Numbered from the stretch's first letter, positions 1 to 12,446 are shown. The stretch is 64,000 bases of DNA from Thermodesulfatator sp. (GCA_027064165.1 JAMOQE010000002.1:1-64000), one strand, 5' to 3'. Notes: generated from the letters alone by a model not told the origin. Made by a program: numbers and translations.

Positions 1-1
1 T

Positions 2-181
2 TTTGTTTTTTCTAAAGAGGACATTGAGGAGGCCCTCTCCAAAGTGCCTCCCAGACAGATAAACACTTATCTTCTGGGAAGACTGATAAAAAAGGAGCCT
101 TTTTTAAGAAAAGAGGCTATTCTAAAGGTTCTTGACAGCGAAAATCAAAAATTTTTTCTGGAGGGATGGAATGATGTTTAA
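2..181 (+). CDS. C-terminal part of a CDS entering from the left edge, possibly a 2-oxoacid/indolepyruvate:ferredoxin oxidoreductase small subunit
   Basis: Open frame 2 from the window edge: FVFSKEDIEEALSKVPPRQINTYLLGRLIKKEPFLRKEAILKVLDSENQKFFLEGWNDV*. Product guess rests on its position before paaK only. Confidence 0.5.
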   Translation, partial: FVFSKEDIEEALSKVPPRQINTYLLGRLIKKEPFLRKEAILKVLDSENQKFFLEGWNDV

Positions 182-1448
182 TCCTGAGATGGAAACTTTG
201 CCAAGAGAAGAGCTTGAAAAACTTCAGCTTGAAAGATTAAGGAGAACTATAAGATTTTTAAAAAATTCCCGTTCAAAATTAAAGGAAAAGCTTAAAGGAA
301 TAGAGCCTGAAGACATAAAAAGCCTGGATGATTTAAAACACCTTCCTTTTACTACCAAGGACGACTTGAGAGAATGTTATCCCTTTAAGCACATTGCGGT
401 TGACATCTCAAAGTGTGCAAGGATGCACATGAGCTCTGGGACTACAGGAGTGCCTGTGATTAATGCTATGACTCCCGGAGATGTAAGACAATGGGGAGAG
501 ATAATGGCAAGGTGCCTTGCTTGTGCTGGGCTTACGAGTGAGGATAGGCTTCAGATAATGCCTTCTTTTGGGCTTTTTAATGGGGGCTTTGGATTTCACT
601 ACGGGGCAGAAAGGCTTGGGTGTTTTATTGTCCCTGCTGGGGCTGGAAGAACACTTCTTCAATTGAAGTTTATAAAAGAGCTTGAGGTTACAGCAATTGG
701 TGCTATTGCTTCTTATCCAGCAAGGCTTATGGAGGTGGCTAAAGAAATAGGTTATGACTTTAAGGAAACAAAACTTAGAGTGGCAATTCTTGGAGCAGAA
801 ACTTGGTCAGATGAATACAGAAAAAGGATAGAAAATGTAATGGGAGTTAAAACTTTTGATATTATAGGAATGACAGAAACAGGAGGAGTAGGGCTGGGTA
901 TTGATTGTGAGGCAAGGTCAGGAATTCATGTATGGGAAGATCATTATATAGTAGAGGTGGTGGATCCTGAAACAGGTGAGCCACTTCCTGAGGGTAAGGA
1001 AGGAGAGCTTATCATAACCACCCTTACCCGTGAGGGCTTGCCTCTTATAAGATATAGAACAAGGGATATCACACGGATTTTAAGCTACGAAAAGTGTGCC
1101 TGTGGACGCACCCATGTAAGAATTGATAGGATAAAGGGAAGAACAGATGATATGCTAAAAGTGAAAGGAGTAAACTTTTATCCTTCCCAAATTGAACAGA
1201 TTTTGATGAAATACAAAGGGCTTTCTCCCTATTATCAGCTTGTTATTGAAACGATAAAAGGCAGAGATGAGATGACAATTATTGTGGAGAAACTTGAAGC
1301 GGGTATTTCTGAAGCTGAACTGGAAACTTTGAAAACAGAGCTTTACGATTTTCTTGGTTTCAGGAGTAATTTGCAAATTGTTCCAGAAGGCACTATTCAA
1401 CGCGTACCTGGTAAGGCGGTTAGAGTGGTGGATAAAAGAAAAAAGTGA
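171..1448 (+). CDS. paaK: phenylacetate-CoA ligase family (AMP-forming)
   Basis: MHMSSGTTGVPV, IIGMTETGG and YRTRDIT adenylation motifs. ORF track starts at 132, but ATG at 171/174 (MMFNPEMETLPREEL) is more likely and overlaps the upstream stop. Confidence 0.85.
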   Translation: MMFNPEMETLPREELEKLQLERLRRTIRFLKNSRSKLKEKLKGIEPEDIKSLDDLKHLPFTTKDDLRECYPFKHIAVDISKCARMHMSSGTTGVPVINAMTPGDVRQWGEIMARCLACAGLTSEDRLQIMPSFGLFNGGFGFHYGAERLGCFIVPAGAGRTLLQLKFIKELEVTAIGAIASYPARLMEVAKEIGYDFKETKLRVAILGAETWSDEYRKRIENVMGVKTFDIIGMTETGGVGLGIDCEARSGIHVWEDHYIVEVVDPETGEPLPEGKEGELIITTLTREGLPLIRYRTRDITRILSYEKCACGRTHVRIDRIKGRTDDMLKVKGVNFYPSQIEQILMKYKGLSPYYQLVIETIKGRDEMTIIVEKLEAGISEAELETLKTELYDFLGFRSNLQIVPEGTIQRVPGKAVRVVDKRKK

Positions 1449-1549
1449 TTTCTTTTCCGAAATTTTTAAATTACTTTGGAAATTTGTTTTTATTTATAAA
1501 AAATGCAAATTTTTTTATTTTTATGCTTTTAAATAGATATTTTTGTTTC

Positions 1550-1578
1550 TTGACTAAGTTTAGGGTTTATAATAATAT
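1550..1578 (+). promoter_or_regulatory. sigma-70-like promoter for the multiheme cytochrome operon
   Basis: TTGACT (1550-1555), 17-nt spacer, TAATAT (1573-1578), upstream of ATG 1618. Confidence 0.55.
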
Positions 1579-1617
1579 AACTCTCTGAGATTCTAAATTA
1601 CAAAACTGGGGGGCAGA

Positions 1618-3897
1618 ATGGGCTTTCAAAAGCTATCAGGACGTACATTATTGTTGGGAGCAGTATTTTTGTTTCTTGCATTAATAAGTGCAGGAATTTT
1701 TCTTTATAAGCCCTCTAATGCGAGCAATTTAAATCAGAGGTGTCTTCTTTGCCATTCTATTAAAGGTAGGCCGCCAAAGATTCTTTTAAATGGTGATAAG
1801 ATGTATCTTTATGTAAATCCTGAAAAGTTTAAGAAGTCTGTTCATGGTAGAATTCCTTGTATGGTATGTCATGTTGACATTAATGTGCGCAATCATCCCA
1901 GGCCTATAAAGATTGCCAGCAAAAAGGCCTATATGCGTGAGGTATCCAGGCGATGTCTTATGTGTCATCCGGTAAAGAGGCTTTCTTCTTTCCATAAAGA
2001 TGTTTTAAAGTATTCTAAGATAAGCTGTGCCGAGTGTCACGGAAGTCACTACATAAAATCTGCAGAAGCTGTTAAAAACCAGACTCTTGCCTGTTTGCAG
2101 TGTCATTCTGTGAAAGGAAGAGAACCCAAGATCCTTAAAAATGGTGACAAGATGTATCTTTATGTTAACAAAGAAAAGTTTTTGAGGTCTCCTCACGCTA
2201 AAATGGGCTGTCTTTCCTGCCATGTGGATATAAAGCCTGAGAAACACCCCCGTCCACTTCCTCTAAAGAGTATAAGATCCTATGCAAGGAAAGTAAATCA
2301 ACGGTGTATTATATGTCATCCTCTTAAGACTCTTTCCAAACATCCTGGCCATGCAATTGTGATAAGAGATAAGAGATTTTTGTGCACAGATTGTCATACC
2401 TATCACGAGGGACAGAATTTAAATCTTCTTAGAAGAAGTAATACAGATGCTTATTGTTTGATGTGTCATCGTTATAATTTGAAAGGAGCAAAGAAAGTTT
2501 CTCCAGAAGAAATAAGCTCTTCTGTCCATAAACTCTTCCGTTGTATTGTGTGTCATACTGACTTTATGAATGGTAAGCATCCTATTTATAAGTTTAAAAA
2601 CAAAAAGGAGGGAATGGCGTACTTTTCTAAAAAAGTCTGTCAGCGTTGTCATACAGATGCTCAATTGAGAAAAAATCCTGCACATTATGCCCTTACTAAA
2701 AAGGCTTCCTGTATAGAATGTCACGGTTATCACACAGTACAGGCAATTTCTAATCAGGTGAAAAACATTTCAGAGAATACTTATTGTTTGCGTTGTCATA
2801 GTAAAGATATTAAAATGAGGTTTGCCGATGGTGAAGAAATTTCATTGAAAGTAGATAGGAAAGTTTTAATTCATTCTGTTCATAAAAATTTCAGGTGTAG
2901 CGAGTGTCATACAGGGTATAGCAAGAATTCTCATCCTATCCATCATTACAAGTCCTTAGCTGATTTTAGAAAGGCAGGAGATAAGATATGTGCTAAGTGT
3001 CACGCTATTCAGTATAAACAATTTCTTAAGAGTGTACACTATGCAAAAAGAACTGCAGGAGATGCCTCAGCTCCAGGTTGTATCGGCTGCCATGGATATC
3101 ATGATGTAAAATATGTGTCAGGTAACAAGGCTTTAAGTGTGCAGATTTGTTCTAAATGTCATAAAAACGAAGCCTCTGTATTGGAAGAAAGTGTACATGC
3201 TAAAACTCTTAGTTGTATTTCCTGTCATGGTATTCATGCGGTGAAGGCAATTGCTGAGGCTGATGTTGATAAGAGCTGCGTGAGATGCCATAAAAACATG
3301 GAAGCTATTCATGCCCAGTGGCTTCATAATCCTCCTTTTCAGGAAGCCACATTTGTGAAATTACATTTTAAAAAGGCTTCCTGTGTTGCCTGCCATACCG
3401 GTGTAGATAAGCATGTTATGTTAAGTATAGTAAATAGGGAAGATGGTAAGGCTTATGGGTTAACGAAAGAACTTGTGCAAAAATTTGATGCCAACAATAA
3501 TGGCAAACTTGAGGAAAAAGAACTTTGGAATCTTATGAGCACTCTGAAGGAGAAGCAGGATGTTACATTAGATGGAAAAATAACTGTAGTAGACAGAAAT
3601 GCAGCTCATAAAGTTATAAGTAAAGATTTAGCTCTTAGAGATTGTGCTGCCTGTCATAGCCCTGCTGCTTCATTTAAGGTGACTCTTAAGGGGCAGCCTG
3701 TAGAAAGGGCTGTTTTAAATTCTTTTAACATTATTCCCAATATGAGGGATTTTTATGCCATTGGATTGACAAAGGTGAAGGTGCTTGATATTGTATTTAT
3801 TCTGGCTGTGCTTGCAGGGCTTGGATTCGTATGCGGCCATATAGGGCTCAGGATTATTACTACACCAATTAGAAGAAAAAGAAGGGAGGGTAAGTAA
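1618..3897 (+). CDS. membrane-anchored multiheme c-type cytochrome (21 CXXCH motifs) with EF-hand pair
   Basis: N-terminal signal/anchor, 21 CXXCH motifs counted by eye, DANNNGKLEEKE and DVTLDGKITVVD EF-hand loops, C-terminal TM helix. Confidence 0.9.
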   Translation: MGFQKLSGRTLLLGAVFLFLALISAGIFLYKPSNASNLNQRCLLCHSIKGRPPKILLNGDKMYLYVNPEKFKKSVHGRIPCMVCHVDINVRNHPRPIKIASKKAYMREVSRRCLMCHPVKRLSSFHKDVLKYSKISCAECHGSHYIKSAEAVKNQTLACLQCHSVKGREPKILKNGDKMYLYVNKEKFLRSPHAKMGCLSCHVDIKPEKHPRPLPLKSIRSYARKVNQRCIICHPLKTLSKHPGHAIVIRDKRFLCTDCHTYHEGQNLNLLRRSNTDAYCLMCHRYNLKGAKKVSPEEISSSVHKLFRCIVCHTDFMNGKHPIYKFKNKKEGMAYFSKKVCQRCHTDAQLRKNPAHYALTKKASCIECHGYHTVQAISNQVKNISENTYCLRCHSKDIKMRFADGEEISLKVDRKVLIHSVHKNFRCSECHTGYSKNSHPIHHYKSLADFRKAGDKICAKCHAIQYKQFLKSVHYAKRTAGDASAPGCIGCHGYHDVKYVSGNKALSVQICSKCHKNEASVLEESVHAKTLSCISCHGIHAVKAIAEADVDKSCVRCHKNMEAIHAQWLHNPPFQEATFVKLHFKKASCVACHTGVDKHVMLSIVNREDGKAYGLTKELVQKFDANNNGKLEEKELWNLMSTLKEKQDVTLDGKITVVDRNAAHKVISKDLALRDCAACHSPAASFKVTLKGQPVERAVLNSFNIIPNMRDFYAIGLTKVKVLDIVFILAVLAGLGFVCGHIGLRIITTPIRRKRREGK

Positions 3898-4529
3898 TGA
3901 AGAAAGTATATTTACATCCACTGCCTGTAAGAATTTGGCATTGGATAAACGCACTTTCTTTTATAGTGCTTATTTTAACGGGTTTACAAATCAGAATTCC
4001 TCATGTGTGGCACTTTATGAGTGTGGAGACAGCGGTTAAAGTTCATAGTGTTCTGGGATTTATTCTGATAGCTAACTACTTTTTGTGGTTTATCTATTAT
4101 ATATTTACAGGAAAGGTTTTTAAAATCTACATACCTCCCTTCTGGAGGCCTATTCAGTGGATTACCAGTATGTTTCGTCAGGCAAGGTATTATGCTTATG
4201 GAATAATGGTGGGAGAGGACAATCCGCATCATCCAACCCCGGATCGTAAATTTAACCCACTTCAGCAGCTATTTTACTTTTTTATAATGTTGGTATGTAT
4301 TCCTTTGCAGTTAATTACCGGGCTTATTCTCTGGGATCCTGCAAAATTTGCTTCCTGGGCCAAAATATTTGGAGGCCTGCAGATAGTTGATTTTATTCAT
4401 GTGGCTCTCTGGATATTCTTTACCTTTTTTATCTTTGTCCATGTGTACTTGAGTACACTGGGGCATACTCCTCTTGCCCATATTGTTGCTATGATTACAG
4501 GATACGAAGAGGAACCTGACGAACATTAA
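3897..4529 (+). CDS. cytochrome b561-type / hydrogenase-formate dehydrogenase-type membrane cytochrome b
   Basis: HPLPVRIWHWINALSFIVLILTGLQI plus several TM helices with His. Overlaps the end of the cytochrome c gene. Confidence 0.85.
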   Translation: MKKVYLHPLPVRIWHWINALSFIVLILTGLQIRIPHVWHFMSVETAVKVHSVLGFILIANYFLWFIYYIFTGKVFKIYIPPFWRPIQWITSMFRQARYYAYGIMVGEDNPHHPTPDRKFNPLQQLFYFFIMLVCIPLQLITGLILWDPAKFASWAKIFGGLQIVDFIHVALWIFFTFFIFVHVYLSTLGHTPLAHIVAMITGYEEEPDEH

Positions 4530-4538
4530 GAAGTGTTT

Positions 4539-4829
4539 TTAAAAGTCCTCCTCCTTGAGGAGGACTTTTTCTTCTTCCTCAAAAAGAAATTCTTCTTCCT
4601 GATTTTTAAACGATTCTTCTTGCATTTTTTGAAACTTTTCGTTATAAGGAACTCTTATAATTTCTCTCAATTGTTCCAGTTCAAAGGGAAGATCCCTATC
4701 ATTTTGGCAGACTTCACAATTTTTTATGTGTCGCATTACCAGTTCCATCATTTTTATAGGTGAAAGGGTATAATTCCTTACCTGTTGATACCAGTCTCTA
4801 AGAAGGCGTTTTAAACGAGGACATTGCAT
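4539..4829 (-). CDS. hypothetical small acidic-tailed protein with CEVC motif
   Basis: MQCPRLKRLLRDWYQQVRNYTLSPIKMMELVMRHIKNCEVCQNDRDLPFELEQLREIIRVPYNEKFQKMQEESFKNQEEEFLFEEEEKVLLKEEDF. Internal ATG 4829 is preceded by AAAGGGAGG; the ORF track starts at 4871. Confidence 0.6.
   Translation of the reverse strand: MQCPRLKRLLRDWYQQVRNYTLSPIKMMELVMRHIKNCEVCQNDRDLPFELEQLREIIRVPYNEKFQKMQEESFKNQEEEFLFEEEEKVLLKEEDF
4541..4569. terminator. strong (near-)bidirectional intrinsic terminator
   Basis: AAAAGTCCTCCTC-ctt-GAGGAGGACTTTT, 13-bp perfect stem, 3-nt loop, T-rich on the + side. Confidence 0.8.
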
Positions 4830-4965
4830 TTTTGCCTCCCTTTTAAAAATTTTATACCATATTTTAACCAAAAAAAATATTTTTAAAATAGATTCATTGG
4901 TTTAAAAAACAGAGTTTTATGTTAATTTTATGTAGGAAAATCTTTGGGAAAGAGGAGGAAGGGCA

Positions 4966-8003
<3,038 letters not shown>

Positions 8004-8039
8004 TCATTTTTCATTTTTCCATAGTTTTTAAATTATATT

Positions 8040-8294
8040 TTGAAATTGCTTTTTAAACAAGGTGTAAAGAGGATAAAATTTCTTGTCAGTTTGGAAACTC
8101 TATTTTATAATTTACTAATAAGAAAAACGCTTTTTCAGGAAAAATACGAGAAAGGTAGTATCAGGAATATTGTTACTAACATTTTTGTTTGGATTTTTTT
8201 GTTTTATGTTTGGCAAAAGAAATACAGGGTTTTACTCCAGAGGATAGAGAGACTTATTCGTCTTGAGACAACTTTGCAGGTACTTATGGCTTGA
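8040..8294 (+). CDS. hypothetical small membrane protein (may be degenerate or non-coding)
   Basis: 84-aa ORF with one hydrophobic stretch (NIFVWIFLFYVW) and weak start context. Confidence 0.25.
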   Translation: MKLLFKQGVKRIKFLVSLETLFYNLLIRKTLFQEKYEKGSIRNIVTNIFVWIFLFYVWQKKYRVLLQRIERLIRLETTLQVLMA

Positions 8295-8508
8295 CTCGCT
8301 ATTAAAATTATTAGAAAGAGCAAAGAAAGCTTACAAAGAATGATGAGAAAGTTGCAAAAATATTAAAAAATTTTGATTTGTTGTAACGATAAAAGGTATT
8401 TTTAAAATGTGGACAGCCTTAGAAAACATTCGTTTTTACAATCTATTAGAAGGGACAATTCGTCTACAGAACAGGCTTGTTTTACACAGTATAAGAGAAG
8501 TTCTATAA

Positions 8509-9639
8509 ATGCTTTCTTATCCTCTGGAAGAAGATTTTGTGGAGGGGAGATTTTTAGAAAGAGTAAATAGATTTGTTATAAAAGCGAAGATAGCAGGAAA
8601 AGAGGCCTTTGCTTATCTTCCCAATCCTGGAAGGCTTTGGGAGCTTCTGATTAAAGGGAGAAAACTCCTTCTTCTTTCCAGGTCCTCTTCTCATTCATCC
8701 TTGAAATACCTTACTTTTGCCGTAAAAAAAGAAGATCTCTGGGTCCTTCTTCACACCCATTATACAAATCGGGTAGTTTCTGCCCTTATAAAAGAGGGAA
8801 ATATTCCGGAATTAAAGGGCTATAGAGTTTTAAAAAGAGAGCCTAAATTTAATTCTTCTCGTTTTGATCTTCTTCTTGAAAGCCCTTCTGGAGAAAGGCT
8901 TTTCCTTGAGGTTAAAACCTGCACGCTTTTTGGAAAAAGAGGGGCCATGTTTCCAGATGCCCCAAGTAAAAGAGCTACCCGCCATCTTCTTCACCTTGAA
9001 AAATTGCCTGAGGGAATAAAAGGTGCCATTTTCTTTGCAGTTATGTCTCCAGATGTGGACTACTTTCTTCCTGCCTATCATATTGATCCTGAATTTGCTG
9101 AAGTATTTTTGAAGGCGTACAAAAACATCAGGGTATTTGCTTATGGATTTAAGTGGAGTAGAGATTTCAGGAGGGTGGAAGCTCTGAAATCCCTTAAACT
9201 ACCTATAGAGCTACTTAAAAAAGAATTCAAAAACTCTGGAAGTTACCTTTTAGTTCTTTATCTGGAAAAAGAAGAATGGATAGAGAAGTTTGGCAGGAGC
9301 TTTGCTCCGGGTTATTATGTATATGTTGGTTCTGCAATGAAAAACCTTAAGCAGAGAATAGCAAGACACATGAGAAAGAGGAAAAAACTGAAGTGGCACA
9401 TAGATTATTTTCTTGCTAAGGCTAAACTTGAAAAGGCTGTTCCTATTTTAAGCTCAAAGAGGCTTGAGTGCACCCTTGCCAGGGATGTTTCCAGCATTTC
9501 TGAAGGCTACATCCCTAAATTTGGCTCAAGTGATTGTTCCTGTGCTTCCCACCTTTTTTATTTTTCCCGGAATCCTCTTTTGAACGAAAATTTTCAGGAG
9601 CTTCTTGTCTATTATAGAATAGATAGGCTTTTTGAATAA
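8509..9639 (+). CDS. sfsA: SfsA-family nuclease fused to a DUF123/GIY-YIG-like domain
   Basis: N-terminal SfsA: YLPNPGRLWELL...RFDLLLES...FLEVKTCTL. C-terminal: GYYVYVGSAMKNLKQRIARHMRKRKKLKWHIDYFL. Confidence 0.85.
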   Translation: MLSYPLEEDFVEGRFLERVNRFVIKAKIAGKEAFAYLPNPGRLWELLIKGRKLLLLSRSSSHSSLKYLTFAVKKEDLWVLLHTHYTNRVVSALIKEGNIPELKGYRVLKREPKFNSSRFDLLLESPSGERLFLEVKTCTLFGKRGAMFPDAPSKRATRHLLHLEKLPEGIKGAIFFAVMSPDVDYFLPAYHIDPEFAEVFLKAYKNIRVFAYGFKWSRDFRRVEALKSLKLPIELLKKEFKNSGSYLLVLYLEKEEWIEKFGRSFAPGYYVYVGSAMKNLKQRIARHMRKRKKLKWHIDYFLAKAKLEKAVPILSSKRLECTLARDVSSISEGYIPKFGSSDCSCASHLFYFSRNPLLNENFQELLVYYRIDRLFE

Positions 9640-10348
9640 GGGGGATAATATGTTTTTACCTGGTTTGTCTTTAAAAAGATTTGGGAGATACAAAAAGGGC
9701 TTTATTCTTTTTCCCTGGCCAGAGTTGAAGAATTTCGCTAAAAAATTTTCTCTAAAAAAACTATGCACCTGGCTGGGGTTTAGTTTTTATATAAATTCTA
9801 CTAAAGATTTTATTGTAGCTGGCCCGGTTCTTGGAGCTCCTTCCCTTGTATTTTTGATGAAAGCTCTTCAGTCTTTAGGGATAAAAGAAGTGTTGGCTCT
9901 GGGATGGGCTGGCACTACTGCTATAACATATTCTTTACCCGAGATTTTCCTGCCTGATAGAGCTATCTGTTTTGAAGGGATAGGTAAGTCTATATCTCCT
10001 GAAAATATTTCTATGCCTGATAAGGACATGTTAAATAGACTAAAAAATTTACTTAAATTAAACAATATTTTTTATAAAGAAGGACTAATTTTATCTGCTG
10101 ACTTTCCTTATTTTTTTGAAGATCTTGCACAAAAAGGTTTTTTAAAAATAGAGTATCCTGAAGTAAAGGCAATGGATATGGAAACTTCTGCCCTGTTTTC
10201 TTTAGGAGCGGCCTGGGGAGTAAAGACATGTGCAATCCATTTTCTTGTTGATAGAGTAGGGGAGACCTTTTCTTCTTTACCGCAGAAAAAACTTAAAGCC
10301 TTAAGAGAGTGGCTTTTCCCTGTAATTGAAGAATTTTTACTAACATAA
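9632..10348 (+). CDS. nucleoside phosphorylase family protein
   Basis: AGPVLGAPSLVFLMKAL...GIKEVLALGWAGT and AMDMETSALF (PNP_UDP_1-type motifs). Confidence 0.8.
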   Translation: MNKGDNMFLPGLSLKRFGRYKKGFILFPWPELKNFAKKFSLKKLCTWLGFSFYINSTKDFIVAGPVLGAPSLVFLMKALQSLGIKEVLALGWAGTTAITYSLPEIFLPDRAICFEGIGKSISPENISMPDKDMLNRLKNLLKLNNIFYKEGLILSADFPYFFEDLAQKGFLKIEYPEVKAMDMETSALFSLGAAWGVKTCAIHFLVDRVGETFSSLPQKKLKALREWLFPVIEEFLLT

Positions 10349-10355
10349 TGGGATT

Positions 10356-11120
10356 ATGGGAAGAGCAAAAAATCCATTTGAAATCTTTGGTCTTACTCCT
10401 TCCCTTGTAAAAGAGCTTGATGATGATACCCTTTTTAAATTGATAAAAAACATTTACAAAACCTTGCAACTTAAGTTTCATCCGGATAGGGGAGGGGATC
10501 CTCAAAAGGCTCTTGAGCTAAACCTTGCTTTTGAGCTTTTAAATCCTAAAAAAAATTTTGAAATCTATCAAAAGTACAAACAGGCTTACATTAAAAGGCT
10601 TTCCAGAAAAACTTTAAAAAATAAAATTGAAGAACTTGAAAATAAATTCAGAAAACTTGAATTTGTCCACGAGCTTTTAAAAGAAAAATTCTGGCAGTAT
10701 CTGGAAAATCCTCTTATTCTTAAGGAAAAAACTTCTATTGAACTTCTTGACATTGTTTTACATTTTAATTTTTCGGGAAAATTGGGATTTAAAAAAAGGC
10801 CATTTATTAAGAAAATTTGGTTTGAAAAGGGATGTCTTTTTAAAAAAGAATCTGAAAAACAGAGGGCCAGAGAGATAAAAAATTTTAAAGTTCTGGGTAC
10901 TATAAAACGGGAATATATAGAACCATGGTTAATTCTGGAAAGAGATTTGAGAGAAGAAGGCTTTGCCTTAAAGCCTTTTGTGAAAAAAGAAATTTTTTTA
11001 AAAGAATGTCTTATCTTTTTAAAACAGAAACTGGAGTTAAATTCCTACCTATTTATTTATTATCCAGATGAGCGAGATAAAATTTATCTTGAAGGGCTTA
11101 TTTTAAAAATTATGCTATAA
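10356..11120 (+). CDS. J-domain (DnaJ-like) protein
   Basis: N-terminal J-domain with HPD: KTLQLKFHPDRGGDPQKALELNLAFELL. Confidence 0.75.
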   Translation: MGRAKNPFEIFGLTPSLVKELDDDTLFKLIKNIYKTLQLKFHPDRGGDPQKALELNLAFELLNPKKNFEIYQKYKQAYIKRLSRKTLKNKIEELENKFRKLEFVHELLKEKFWQYLENPLILKEKTSIELLDIVLHFNFSGKLGFKKRPFIKKIWFEKGCLFKKESEKQRAREIKNFKVLGTIKREYIEPWLILERDLREEGFALKPFVKKEIFLKECLIFLKQKLELNSYLFIYYPDERDKIYLEGLILKIML

Positions 11121-12423
11121 CTTTTCTTCCTATTCCAGAATATTTAAAGCCAAGATTTTTGAGCACAGAAGGTTCATAGATATTTCTCATGTCAACGAGC
11201 ACAGGAGTTTTCATCAATTTTTTGATTTGAGAAAGGTCAAGAAATCTGAATTCGTTCCACTCTGTTAAAATAAGCAAAGCATCAGTATCTCTTACGCACT
11301 CAAGAGGAGAGGAAGCATAAATCACTTTATCTTTTACAATTTTTTTGAATTCTTCTATAGCAGCAGGGTCATATGCCTTTACCTTTGCTCCTGCTTTAAG
11401 GAGCTCTGGAATTATAGTAAGGGCTGGGCTTTCTCTTACATCGCTGGTATTGGGTTTAAAGGAGAGCCCAAGTACTGCAATTGTTTTGCCTTTGAGATCT
11501 CCACAAAGCTCCCTCAGTTTTTCAATTGCTCTGAGTTTTTGCTTTTCGTTTACCTCTATCACTGCTTCAAGTAGTTTAAAAGGGCTGTTAGATGTTTTCC
11601 CTTGATGAATAAGAGCTCTTACATCTTTTGGGAAACAGGAGCCTCCAAAACCAGGACCTGGATTTAGAAACTTGGGCCCAATTCTTGGATCAAGCCCCAT
11701 TCCTTTGGAAACAACAGTTACATCTGCTCCTACTTTTTCACAAAAATTAGCAATCTCGTTTATAAAAGTAATTTTTGTAGCAAGAAAGGCATTTGAAGCG
11801 TATTTAATAAGTTCTGCAGTTTCAAGATTGGTGATGATAAAAGGGGTCTCTGCAAGATAAAGAGGCCGATAAATGTCTTTAATAATAGCTATAGCATAGG
11901 AGCTTTCTCCTCCTATAATTACTCTATCGGGATGCATAAAATCTTCAACTGCGGCTCCTTCCCGTAAAAATTCAGGATTTGAAATTACATCCACAGGAGC
12001 ATTGCTTTTTTTGTTTGCATCAATGAGAGACTTTATCCACCTATTTGTACCAACAGGGACTGTGCTTTTAGTAACAATTACTTTATAATCGTCTATAATT
12101 TCAGCCAGGGAAAGAGCTACAGACTTTATCTGAGAAAGGTCTGCAGAGCCATCTGGCTTGGAAGGAGTTCCTACACAGATAAAAATTACAAGAGAATTTT
12201 TTACAGCCTCATCAAGCCTGGTAGTAAAAAAGAGGCGTTCCGCCTTAAGATTTTTTTTTACAAGTTCTTCCAGTCCGGGTTCATAAAAGGGTACTTCTCC
12301 TTTTTTGAGTTTTTTAATTTTTTCTTCATTTATATCAACACATGTTACTTTCATTCCAAAATCAGCAAGACAAGCTCCTGAAACAAGCCCCACATACCCG
12401 GTTCCAATTACTGCTATATGCAT
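11110..12423 (-). CDS. ugd: UDP-glucose 6-dehydrogenase
   Basis: IAVIGTGYVGLVSGACLADFG Rossmann motif and GPGFGGSCFPKDVRAL catalytic Cys. Convergent 11-bp overlap with the J-domain gene. Confidence 0.95.
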   Translation of the reverse strand: MHIAVIGTGYVGLVSGACLADFGMKVTCVDINEEKIKKLKKGEVPFYEPGLEELVKKNLKAERLFFTTRLDEAVKNSLVIFICVGTPSKPDGSADLSQIKSVALSLAEIIDDYKVIVTKSTVPVGTNRWIKSLIDANKKSNAPVDVISNPEFLREGAAVEDFMHPDRVIIGGESSYAIAIIKDIYRPLYLAETPFIITNLETAELIKYASNAFLATKITFINEIANFCEKVGADVTVVSKGMGLDPRIGPKFLNPGPGFGGSCFPKDVRALIHQGKTSNSPFKLLEAVIEVNEKQKLRAIEKLRELCGDLKGKTIAVLGLSFKPNTSDVRESPALTIIPELLKAGAKVKAYDPAAIEEFKKIVKDKVIYASSPLECVRDTDALLILTEWNEFRFLDLSQIKKLMKTPVLVDMRNIYEPSVLKNLGFKYSGIGRKVIA

Positions 12424-12446
12424 TTACTCTCCCTGTAAAACAGGCT

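Noticed and set aside
408-662. Antisense ORFs in the track (e.g. 408-662 -, 1786-1995 -, 2005-2247 -, 2419-2733 -, 3133-3327 -)
   Set aside because: Shadow frames opposite strong CDSs (paaK, multiheme cytochrome), low-complexity or Cys/His patterns mirrored from the sense strand, no start context.
4533-4763. 76-aa + strand ORF (MFLKVLLLEEDFFFFLKKKFFF...)
   Set aside because: Runs through the terminator hairpin and is antisense to the minus-strand CEVC protein; Phe/Lys low complexity.
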